A DNA stretch of 64,000 bases from the NCBI RefSeq assembly GCF_042100115.1, contig NC_091272.1:868001-932000 (forward strand), written 5' to 3'. The notes beneath the pieces are model-generated. The model was not told where the DNA came from and did no database searches. It saw nothing but the letters and a program-made list of their open reading frames with translations. Origin of the DNA: Alternaria dauci (taxonomy: Eukaryota > Ascomycota > Dothideomycetes > Pleosporales > Pleosporaceae). This document shows, in pieces, positions 45,461-54,724 of this stretch. Within the stretch, counting starts at the first letter, position 1, and each line of letters starts with the position of its first letter. Position numbers and translations under genes: made by a program.

Positions 45461-46335
45461 ATGGTTGGTCCTGCAACATACTCTACTCATATTCCAGCGG
45501 ATGTAGCTCTTACTGAGCACTCACGCAAGTTCTACGATGGGACGTACAAGTGGGATTCAGAGGGCTTTACCGACGAATCTGGGAGTAAGTTCATTACGCG
45601 GCCAGACCGAGACTATTTGCACGACTGACTATCCCAGGGTATCATGAATTCGATTGCTATGATCCTGCCGCCCGAGCTCCCACGCCCTTGCCTCCCATGT
45701 GCTTGAGCGATGAAGAAGCAAACGAAGGAGATGTAATTAGCGAAGAGTCCGCAGTTCATACGCTTGGAAGTAGCACTAGCAGTCCCTTATCTGCGTCAAA
45801 TGTTAAGCACAGCGATGTCGCGCTCGCAATGCAGGGTGATGAGCTGCTTCCTGATCGCGCTGATACAGAGCGTATCATCGGCAACATGGAGAATGGCAAC
45901 CCCGCTACACCTTCGAAAACTATTACAACGGCTCTGCAAGACTTTTCTTCTCCCTCAGAACTATCAGAATGTCCTTCGGATCTATCCGAATGGGATGTGG
46001 GGAAATCAGTAAGTACACGTGAACGGACGAAGATCTGAAGCCCTTGTTCTTTCGTATAATACAGTAACTGATGGCGGTCCCAGATGTCAGGTCCAAAGAC
46101 GATTAAGAATAAGCCTGTTGATGAGATGTTTGAGCAAGACGACGCCCATGGACTCCAGCGAAAACCTACAACACGAGGCGTCGCACAAAAGGTCAAGAAA
46201 GGTGCTAAGAAGTCAACGACCAGATCGGTCAAGTCTTCTGTTACGACAGAGACTGTGCAGACTGGCAGCTACATGAGTGGCTCTGGGGCGACCATGAGGC
46301 GTCGATCGACACGGCTTAGTCAAGGCGGCCAGTAG
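45461..46335 (+). CDS. Uncharacterised protein
   Basis: Three exons (45461..45584, 45638..46008, 46084..46335) join in phase to about 248 residues, with donors GTAAGT and GTAAGT and acceptors CCCAG and CCCAG. The protein begins MVGPATYSTHIPADVALTEH and is mostly hydrophilic. An acidic, Ser-rich middle contains SPSELSECPSDLSEW, and the basic C-terminal third (KVKKGAKKSTTRSVKSS, TMRRRSTRLSQGG) looks like a nuclear or DNA-binding tail. No known domain is visible. The splice signals and consistent phases support a real gene. Function unknown; a small nuclear regulator is only a guess. Confidence 0.7.
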
Positions 46336-46495
46336 AATGCCTTTTGTTATGGGCGGTCAACGATGGTTTGGGCATGGGTGCATATCTTTTACGGTAGAAC
46401 CTTCTCTGGGGTTTGAAAAAGTTTATGTTTAAGTACATTTTGGTTTGCAACATTCAGGGCAGTCAGGGACTACAGAACGTACCCGTCACTATCCC

Positions 46496-47637
46496 TCACC
46501 TCCCCATAAAGACATCACTACATCTCTCTGTCTCAGCATGCTCGTGATAGAGCGCACACCTCGTTCCCCTCCAAGGCTTACACGTCTCCCATTTCCTCGG
46601 CGGTTTGCCCGTCTTTGCCGCCCCGTTTACACCGACTGCCACAGCGTTCTGCTCCCCTAAAACCCCAAACTTCACATTCCCGTCGTCCCACCCTGCCATT
46701 GCAACACCGCTCTTCACACACCGCGTACAAAACACAACCCAGCAGTCTACACAAGCCACCGCTCCAAACAGAGGTGCCAACACAATCCCACAAGAATCGC
46801 AAGCACGAGTCGTATTCCACGTCATCGGACACCACATCCGCAATCGATGCCTCTGCATTGCCTGTGCACACGGCCTCTTCAAATGCACAGTCATATCGCG
46901 AAGAAACTCTTCGTGCCACGGATCCGCGTGCATTTCCAGCAATCGATCTGTTTTCTTGAACGCGAAGAGATCGAGGACGAGAGTACGCAGAGGCGACGAA
47001 TCGCGAATCCCTTCGTATAGGAAATGTGTATCAGAGGGCGTCAGAACGCTATTTGTTTTATCGGCTAGGTCGCTCATCACGTCCACGACGGCATTTCTGG
47101 CACCTTCGAGAGCTAGTCGGTCGGCTAGGGCGTAGACGTGGAGGAGGGCGTAGTACGCTGGTTTTTGATCCTTCAAGGGCATGGGAAGGACGGAGTTGTA
47201 GAGCCAGTGGACGATGAAATGAAAGGTCTCGACGGAGACATCGTCGAGTGTTATGCGGTTGGTTTCTGATTCAATGAATATCGATGGGCCGTTGAGTGCG
47301 GCGCGGAAATAGGGGGATTTCGATGTAAGGAGGACGGTGTGGATTTGGAATGGTGTTAGATCCGGGCCAACCAGAATTGTGCTGGTCGCTGTGAGGTCGG
47401 AGATTTGTGTCCTGTAAGATATGAGTAAGGATACATTTTGGGCATACGTCGAGGGTAGGCGGGATCAAACGTGAGCTATTATACAGCCATTCTGGTTGAT
47501 GTTTGACGCCCTCTATGCCCAACATACCTTATCTGCTTAGATTGTGCGCCTGTATATGTGTATGGTGGCGGGAGATTTGGTAAGAAACCACGAGCTGTGT
47601 CAGCACAAACGCTGCCTGATACACCTATGCGCGTCAT
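46496..47637 (-). CDS. BTB/POZ protein with C-terminal Cys-pair cluster
   Basis: Two exons, 47637..47528 and 47411..46496, join in phase (AG plus G) to about 341 residues across a 116-bp intron with donor GTATGT and acceptor TTACAG. After a short leader, the BTB domain reads TSTILVGPD, IHTVLLTSKSPYFRAALNG, ITLDDVSVETFHFIVHWLYN and a helical ALADRLALEGARNAVVDVM region. The C-terminal third carries cysteine pairs (CDSCG, CVDC, CTRC) in zinc-ribbon-like spacing, uncommon in the small ascomycete BTB proteins. That suggests a metal-bound module after the BTB domain. Function unknown. The tail is rich in Trp and Arg and ends in a CSDVFMGR. Confidence 0.85.
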
Positions 47638-48497
47638 GTTTTCCGACCAGATTCCGCAAGCCGAGGTCCTGTGCTTTGCTATCTGCAACACATATGGTGT
47701 GCTGACTGATGCGAATTAATGTTTGATTGAAGGCGAAGAGACGTAGTTAAACTTGGTCCGATGACTGTGGCTTCGAGCTTTGAGGGCATTCGTTCAATCA
47801 GCGCATTATCATTCAGTCAAGAAACGTTGCGAGACGTATCCGTGAGTGTATCCGTAACAGGAGCAGATAACGTCGAACAAATTTCTGTGTAGGATTTCAC
47901 TCAGCAAACAATCACGTTGCGAGGGTGTGTTAATGACAAAGATCGGCTTTGTTGTTGTTATTGTTATTGTTGCTGTTGTTGTCCACGACAGCAAACGCCG
48001 TGCCGCAATCTGGTGTTTGTTGTCTCGGGAGGCTGCTTTGAAATACGGTAACACAAACAACGCCGTACAATGAGCGAGAAAAGAGGGAAAAAAATTCTTT
48101 CGACGTTGGAGAGGAAAAGCGCTTTATGCGTCTATTTGGTATTTTGATGATATCTGAGCCGTGATTCTCGCAGGGTGCAACTACATCGCTGACATCGTGG
48201 AACTGGCAAGGACCATTCGAGATGATCAACTTGGAGTACTAGGTACTCTATTCGTGGGTCCCGCGTTCGGTAGACTGCCTGCAAGATGCCGCTGCACATG
48301 GCCGAGACCGGGTTTTGATAGAAATCTCACTAACTATTTTACACTCCTGCAAACGCCCCCAGATCGCTCAAAGGTCAAGATGCGTTACAGGTTTATACAA
48401 GAGAGCTTTTGGACGTTCGAAGAAAGTCCCCGTAAAACGCCAGTATGTGATGTACCGGGCTTTGCAGGTTATCCGTGCTGCTCGATTTGGGTTGAAC
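47638..48497. other. Intergenic with a GTT-rich repeat
   Basis: About 860 bases between the BTB start and the MAM33 stop; no gene is supported. Confidence 0.5.
47948..47982. repeat. GTT/ATT trinucleotide microsatellite
   Basis: An imperfect run of trinucleotide units (mainly GTT, with ATT and GCT variants) of about 35 bases in the noncoding stretch. Length variation between strains is likely. Confidence 0.75.
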
Positions 48498-49596
48498 TTA
48501 TTCGACGAAGTTCTTGATGTTGTTGAGCCACCTGATGTACTCCTTCTGCTCCTTGTGGTCAATGTAGTCGGGGATGAACAGTGCGAGGCGGGTGTTGATG
48601 CCACGCTCCTCAAGGTACTTTTCGAGGAGGATCTGGAGGTCCTCGTCTAGGTTGTTGAAAGGAGGGCCCTGCTGCAAGTTAGGCTTGTTGTAGATTCTAT
48701 GCAAGTTTTCCACATACAGTGTAGAGAGCACGTCTTGACCAGTCCTTCTCGGCGGTGGCGGGATCGGCTAGATCGGCAGAAGGGAAGTAGTAGAGGTCCT
48801 CGATGAGGAAGTCGCCATCTTGAGCGGTTGCCTCAATGGCAATAGCACCCTTGCCGGGACGCTCAATGCGGATGCTGGCATGGGCGGGGAAGCCCTGCTG
48901 TTCGCCGTCATTCTCATAGTCGTCCTCAAGCTCCTCTCGGTCGGCGGGGGAAACGCGGTCCTCGGGGGCTACGCGAACGTTTCCATCTTGTGTCCGGCCC
49001 TGGTTGATGGCACCCTTGGTGTTGGCGCCACCAGACTGTACGTCCATGTCGGCATCGTCGTACATGGCACTGTCCTCGGAAACATCCTCGCCGGGCAGGT
49101 TGTTGTTGAGGTCGGCGGTGGTGAAGGTAATTCGGATCTTCTCGTCGTTGAATGTGCGAGTAAGGACTACTTCCTGGTTGCCAGCCTTGTCCTCAATCTT
49201 GTGGTTGTAAGCATCTAGTCAGAAACAACGAAACGAAGCGAGACTGTACCTCAAAAGGGCTGTTCTCAAGGTACTCCTTGATGTTTGCAGAGAGGTCCTC
49301 GTCCTCCTTCATGCTCTCCTCCATGGAGATCTCGCTCTGAAGCTTTGCGACCAGTTCCTCATTGGCTGATTGATGTTAGTTATGTGCTTCCAGCTGGGAT
49401 GCACTCAATGCATACTACCGGCGTCTTCTCTCCTTGCCGCCGACATGGAGAAAGATGCTGTGAAACGAGGGATTGGGGCGGCCCATGCTGCTGGTTGGAA
49501 AGCCTGTCGCAGTGACGATTGCGGGCGAACGGCTTTGGTAGAGAAACGAGCAGCAGACCGTGGAGCGCTGCGGGCGAGGTTTCTTAGGGACATCAT
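48498..49596 (-). CDS. MAM33: Mitochondrial acidic matrix protein Mam33 (p32/gC1qBP family)
   Basis: Four exons (49596..49419, 49365..49250, 49197..48718, 48671..48498) join in phase to about 315 residues. The N-terminus is a mitochondrial presequence (MMSLRNLARSAPRSAARFSTKAVR). The p32 fold shows in VVLTRTFNDEKIRITFTTADL, FPAHASIRIERPGKGAIAIEA, DGDFLIEDLYYF and the end LEKYLEERGINTRLALFIPDYIDHKEQKEYIRWL. An acidic disordered insert sits in the middle. The family forms a trimeric acidic ring in the matrix and supports mitochondrial translation and respiration. The third exon begins at an AAG acceptor, which is weak but fits the conserved frame. It is head to head with the citrate carrier gene. 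Confidence 0.93.
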
Positions 49597-50032
49597 CGTG
49601 AACAAAAAGGTATATGAATTTGTAGTGTTGAGCGACGACAAATTTCAGTACGATGGCAATGCGATGGAACGATAGACGGCTCTCGAAGGCGTGGACTTTT
49701 CGATGGCCCAAGCTCAAGCGGGCTGATGTCAGGCGGGATGCTTGGCGCTGGAATGCGGGCCCGACTGCTCACCTCCGTCCTCGGCCTGGTAGCTTCAGTA
49801 TTTTGCGGACTCTGGAGATTCAAGTATATACTGGCGCACTAGATTTTTGCCAATTCAAAATCACATTATTCTTCTCCGTGTGCTCCCTTGAGCTCCAGTG
49901 TAGATTCAGTACTACGTCATTGTTCTGAATCGCTATTACCGCACGCGACGTAGAGGCGCCAAAACTTTCCGTCATTGCAGCGCGCGCAAACCCATTCCTG
50001 TTGTCACCTAAACATACTTGACTCAGACCAAC
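49597..50032. promoter_or_regulatory. Shared upstream region of MAM33 and CTP1
   Basis: 436 bases lie between the divergent starts of two nuclear genes for mitochondrial proteins. No other gene is seen. Confidence 0.55.
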
Positions 50033-51129
50033 ATGGCGACCGCACCGACAGAGAAGAAGAAGCCTAGCGCAATGCGCTCAATCCTGGCAGGTGCAACTGC
50101 GGGAGCTGTAGAAATTTGTAACGCATGCTCTCCCGTCATATCGTAAACTTAGTACTAACTCTACGCCAGCAATCACATACCCTGCTGAGTGTAGGCACCG
50201 AGTGACACCTACTTACACAACGATACGTTACCTGACCCGAGCATAGTCGCGAAAACACGATCGCAACTCAACCGAAGATTGCCAGACGGAAAGAAGCTGC
50301 CATGGCCGCCGTTCGGCAAGCAGTGGTACGCTGGGTGCACAACCTTGATTATTGGCAACTCGCTGAAGGCTGGAATAAGTATGTGGAAGAGAAGCAACAT
50401 TGACCTGCAACGGTCTGACAAATTGTGTAGGATTCGTCGCATTCGACATGTACAAGAACATGCTGGCCGACGCTGAAGGCAAAGTCTCCGGTCCAGCGAC
50501 GGTAATAGCTGGATTCGGTGCAGGAGCCACCGAGTCACTGCTGGCTGTAACTCCATTTGAGAGCATAAAGACACAGCTGTAGGTGAACATGAACGCATGC
50601 ATGTGTGTCACTCACTCATCTGCCTAGTATCGACGACCGCAAGTCAGCAAACCCACGCATGCGAGGCTTCTTACACGGATCAAGATTAATCGCACAAGAG
50701 AAGGGTATCCGTGGTTTCTTCCAGGGTTTCCTCCCAACCACAGCACGTCAAGCCGCCAACTCAGCCGTTCGTTTCTCGAGTTACACATCGCTCAAACAAT
50801 TAGCACAGTCATATGTCACACCAGGCGAGAAGCTCGGCGCTGTCAGCACATTCGGACTCGGAGGGCTGGCTGGCATAATCACTGTCTACACGACGATGCC
50901 CATTGACACAGTCAAGACACGCATGCAGTCAATAGAGGCACGGAGCGCCTACAAGAACAGCTTCGACTGTGTCGCCAAAATTTTCAGGGACGAGGGTCTC
51001 TTCACCTTCTGGTCAGGAGCCCTTCCAAGATTAGGTCGACTTATCCTCAGTGGTGGCATCGTCTTCACCATGTACGAAAAGTCCATGGAGTTTATGGATA
51101 AGCTGGATCCCCAAGGACGCTACATATAA
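50033..51129 (+). CDS. CTP1: Mitochondrial tricarboxylate (citrate) carrier
   Basis: Five exons (50033..50117, 50170..50190, 50247..50378, 50431..50578, 50628..51129) join in phase to about 295 residues, typical for the mitochondrial carrier family. Each of the three repeats has the carrier signature: PAEFAKTR (after SITY), PFESIKTQ and PIDTVKTR, each followed by the usual aromatic/Gly motif. The Ctp1-type context (GFLPTTARQAANSAVRFSSY, GGLAGIITVYTTMPIDTVKTRMQS) marks the citrate subgroup. It exchanges citrate for malate across the inner membrane and so feeds cytosolic acetyl-CoA. The second exon is only 21 nt. The fourth exon must end at CAGCT/GTAGGT, since a later donor would keep a stop. 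Confidence 0.94.
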
Positions 51130-51517
51130 ACATTCTCTTTGCTCAAAAATCAGCAACAAGAACAATACCCGTCTCTCTACCAATCTCTCCCACTCACTCT
51201 GTCATGGGTCTTGAGGTTTCAGGTGCTTTCTTTTCTCTGTCTTCTCTCAATGCTTCTACCTATTCAGGACAATCGCCTGCTAACTTTACAGCGCATACCG
51301 ATCTCCGGTTGCAGGCTGCTAACGCAAGACTTTGCTTTCGTCATGACTCACTAGAAGAAGAACAAGGCACAGTCGGTATGAACCAACAAGATCAAGCTCA
51401 ACCCTATGTCTACACTATGAGTCTGGGGATTTAAAACTGACGGAGTTTTGTACTTTATCTTAAATTTGCCGAACCTCCAAATCTCCATCCCTCAACTTAG
51501 CTCTTCCTAACCCCGAC
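51130..51517. other. Intergenic, no firm gene
   Basis: A short plus frame at 51204-51434 has no features beyond length; likely the CTP1 3' region and the next promoter. Confidence 0.45.
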
Positions 51518-52168
51518 ATGGACTCAAAAAGCTTCCGTACAGCACTTAGTGCCGCCACCAGGTCAGTCTACTATTCAATCTTGTGAGTTGACTAAAAGCT
51601 AACATGTGATAGCTTCCTCGATACCCCAGTCGTCACAGTGTCTGTCGGTCCCGATGGCGTAAACAAGAAAGATTTCATTGTCCACGAAGGTCTGCTCAAA
51701 GACCGTTCTGCATTCTTCAACAACGCCCTAAAAACCAATGGTTTTAAAGAAGGCTTTGAGCGCATAGTGCTCATGCCAGGAGACAGTCCCAAAGTCTTCG
51801 CGCTTTACATGCAGTACCTTTATCGCCCCGACCTGTTCTTTGCCGATACGAAACAAGATGGCGAGTTCTTTGAGCAAGAATGTATTGCTTTGGCCGAGCT
51901 ATACGTTTTCGTGGAAAAAATCTTGGACCAATCTACGAAAGACATTCTGTTAGAGGCATTCAAAATCTCCTCGTGGGCCAGACTGCTTCCCGTTGCGGCA
52001 GCGCAAATTATCTGCAAGGGCACGTCAGAACGCGATCCTGCTCGTGCCTTATTTGTGCAATCATTCTTCCGTTACGGCCAACGACACTCGCTTGAAGCCA
52101 TTCGCAATACTGGACATCCTGATTTCTTTCGAGATCTCGCTCTCGCTCTTTCCTTGAGTAAGCGCTGA
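51518..52168 (+). CDS. BTB/POZ domain protein
   Basis: Two exons, 51518..51561 and 51613..52168, with donor GTCAGT and acceptor TGATAG and phase kept (AG plus C), give about 199 residues. The start is MDSKSFRTALSAATSFLDTP. The BTB region has VVTVSVGPDGVNKKDFIVHE, LLKDRSAFFNNALKTNGFK, ERIVLMPGDSPKVFALYMQYLY. The helical remainder (LAELYVFVEKILDQSTKDILLEAF) is the usual post-BTB helix set. It has no extra domain. It differs clearly from the other BTB proteins here, so the group is a family spread along the region rather than fresh copies. Function unknown. Confidence 0.85.
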
Positions 52169-52629
52169 CAAGGGGTGGATGAAAACGTCAGGGCTGGCCA
52201 CAGTTCTGTTCTTGGTAACAAGAGCAATGCCCTACCCTTGCCACGGTGAAGAGATATAATGAGGCTTGGTCGGACCATTTACGTCATTAGCTATTTGTGG
52301 TCGTTTATTTTTTCTTCACTGACACGCATCATCAGGTTCAAGAACTTGACCGGTTTTCGCGAGGGCTAGCCTTGCTTACACGGCAGCATGTCTCGTCGAA
52401 CCACATTACCAGAAGTACTTTTAGGCAATATGAAATGCGGCCTTGGTGCCTGAAAACGTCATTCGCAACCTTGTATAATTGTCTCATTGCCCGTGCCTAC
52501 TCGCTCATTCTATTCTCTGTTCATATCGTTGTATCTAGAACTATCAAACATTTCCTCTATCTAGATATAAAGTGCATCACGTACCCCGATAACTATACCA
52601 GCCACACACAACACCAACGCGATACAACT
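52169..52629. other. Intergenic, no gene seen
   Basis: The frame of the next gene is open far upstream, to 52297, but that part lacks conserved features. It is probably leader sequence. Confidence 0.5.
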
Positions 52630-53514
52630 ATGCCTCAAGTTGTCTTCATATCGACCTTGGATGAGATTGCTTCTATGCTGGCAGCCCTACAATGCGTACC
52701 AACATCCCCACCAAGCCTGTACATTGATCTCGAAGGCAAACATCTCAGTCGACATGGAACGGTCGCGCTACTGACATTGTACGTGCCACCCGAGGACACA
52801 GTTTACCTCATCGACATCCATACCTTGGGTGATCGTGCATTCTCAACGCCTGCCACGATTACCACAACGACAACCACAGCAGCCCCTCTCAAGACTGCTC
52901 TCGACGCCACAACAAATGCGGGAGACTCTACCACGACACTAAAGGCTCTGCTTGAATCCTCCACTGTACCCAAGGTGTTCTTCGACGTGCGCAACGACTC
53001 AGATGCCCTCTTCGCCCATTACAACATCAAACTCTCCTGCATCCACGACATTCAAGTCATGGAACTCGCAACAACGACACGCCGTTCTCGTGACTACCTC
53101 GTCGGTCTCTCCAAAGCCATCGAATACAACGCGTCACGCTTGTTCATTACGCATACTGAAGCGCGGTTGTCGAAAAAGATCAAAGGAGTTGGCCTCAAGC
53201 TTTTTGCACCAGAGCACGGTGGCAATTACAAAGTCTTTGAGGATAGACCGTTGAGCGAGGCGATCAAGAACTATTGTGTGCAGGACGTAGTATATATGCC
53301 GAGGCTTTGGAAGTTGTATGACAGGAGAATGACAGACGGCGGATTCTGGCAAGTCATGGCTTTGGAGGCTGCAGCGCGTAGGGTGGAGGAGAGCCACCAG
53401 GTGGGATATCAACCAAATGGGCCGCACAAGCGCTTTGGGTGCTGGAGTGATATGCAGATTACTGAAGCACAGCGACGATGGATTGCTGGGCAACGCAAGA
53501 ATCTGTGTGGATAG
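52630..53514 (+). CDS. 3'-5' exonuclease domain protein (DEDD, RNase D-like)
   Basis: I use the ATG at 52630 (MPQVVFISTL), giving about 294 residues; the same frame is open to 52297 but the extension is hydrophobic and unlike the family. The exonuclease domain has the first acidic motif in LYIDLEGKHLSRHG (D-x-E), a second in VFFDVRNDSDALFAHY, a helical DIQVMELATTT and the third motif YCVQDVVYMPRLW with its acidic residue. The domain is interrupted by a Thr/Ala-rich low-complexity insert (ATITTTTTTAAP). It is likely a single-strand nucleic acid exonuclease, RNA or DNA. The tail MQITEAQRRWIAGQRKNLCG may add contacts. The substrate is unknown. Confidence 0.85.
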   Translation: MPQVVFISTLDEIASMLAALQCVPTSPPSLYIDLEGKHLSRHGTVALLTLYVPPEDTVYLIDIHTLGDRAFSTPATITTTTTTAAPLKTALDATTNAGDSTTTLKALLESSTVPKVFFDVRNDSDALFAHYNIKLSCIHDIQVMELATTTRRSRDYLVGLSKAIEYNASRLFITHTEARLSKKIKGVGLKLFAPEHGGNYKVFEDRPLSEAIKNYCVQDVVYMPRLWKLYDRRMTDGGFWQVMALEAAARRVEESHQVGYQPNGPHKRFGCWSDMQITEAQRRWIAGQRKNLCG

Positions 53515-53853
53515 TTGGTGGAACGAGATGCCTGGAGACAGTAAAAAGTCGTGGGTAGGTAGGATGCTTCTGCATGTATCGTACATCTCCAGCCAAAGGA
53601 TTGCGCAAACGAAATCGTAGATAAAGGTCCCCGCACATGGAACTTGTCTGTTGTCAGAGTAATTTCGAAACTACACGTTGGTGTTATCATGCAGTTCTTC
53701 ACATTCACCTTCATTGTGATCATTCGCACTTTTCAAACGCTCCGAAGCCTAGTCTCACACTCTAGACTTGGGAAAATAGCTCTTGCCATTCATCTTACAA
53801 CTACGCAGGTACCAAAACAAGTGTGTACATCAACAAAATCAACAAAACCAATA
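53515..53853. other. Intergenic, no gene seen
   Basis: About 340 bases between two plus-strand genes; no supportable frame. Confidence 0.45.
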
Positions 53854-54552
53854 ATGTCAACAAACGCCGCTCAACTCCGCGATCAGGAACTCTTCTCAGC
53901 GCTGAAATCCCAAATCACTAGTCTTGCCACGCCTCTCTATGGCACACGTTCCGAAGATGCATCAAAAGTCTACGACGTAGTTTCGTACAGCATGCCTTGC
54001 GAAAACGGCAACTTTGAAGACGAACCACCACAGCCAAGCTTCGGCGTAGCAATAATCCTCTACACAGGCCCTTCAGCATCACCCTTCACATCCTGGACAC
54101 TAATCAGCCATGTGGAGGACCAACCTGATATAACCACTGGAGCGAACTATTTGTTGGCAGATTTGAGGAGGGCGATGGGCGGAGTTATTGGTGAGTCTTT
54201 CTCATTCTTTTCTTTTTGGTTTTTGACCTGTTTATAAGTTTCAGATACTCCAGGGAATATCAGGAAAGTAATACTGCCATGCTAGTCAACTGATGAAATG
54301 GTGGGAATAGGTGTCTGTATGCAGACGGGCAACTGGACGACAACACATGAGAGGATTCCTAATGTTGCCTCGGGAGCAGGCGACGTAGGGAAAAGGGAGT
54401 TTGAAAATGGAGAAGAGGAGTATGAGGAAGACCAAGACATTATCGAACAAGATAACGAAGATGGTAACACAGAGGAAGAGAGCGAAGAATCAGAGAAGAC
54501 CAGCAAGGGCGGCTGGAGCCCGTCATTGGATTCTATCATAGAAGAAATATAG
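53854..54552 (+). CDS. Uncharacterised protein with acidic tail
   Basis: My best model has three exons (53854..54190, 54245..54267, 54325..54552) and about 195 residues. The start MSTNAAQLRDQELFSALKSQ follows a long open leader that I leave out. The middle 23-nt exon is supported by the frame (GAT through AAA), donor GTGAGT before it, a TTCAG acceptor, and a later ATGCAG acceptor; the second donor (GTAATA) is weaker. The folded first part (VYDVVSYSMPCENG, FGVAIILYTGPSASPFTSWTLISHVED) is beta-rich. The last 60 residues are very acidic (EFENGEEEYEEDQDII). No family is recognised. The first and last exons are firm, the middle one less so. Confidence 0.6.
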
Positions 54553-54724
54553 AAGCTTACCTTGTCTATTCTTCATTACGGAAATATTGCTCAAGTAAAA
54601 GATCAGTTCACAGATATCACTGCAGTTCGATAAAGGCAAAAACCAATTTGAAAACACCAAAAGAACGCGAGTATCACATTGGAAAGCTACCTAAAGATAC
54701 GTAAAGAGCAAAGCGAGTATGTTT

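Noticed and set aside
51204..51434. 76-codon plus frame after CTP1
   Set aside because: No features; better explained as CTP1 3' region.
52297..52629. N-terminal extension of the exonuclease frame
   Set aside because: Open but hydrophobic and unlike the family; the ATG at 52630 fits better.
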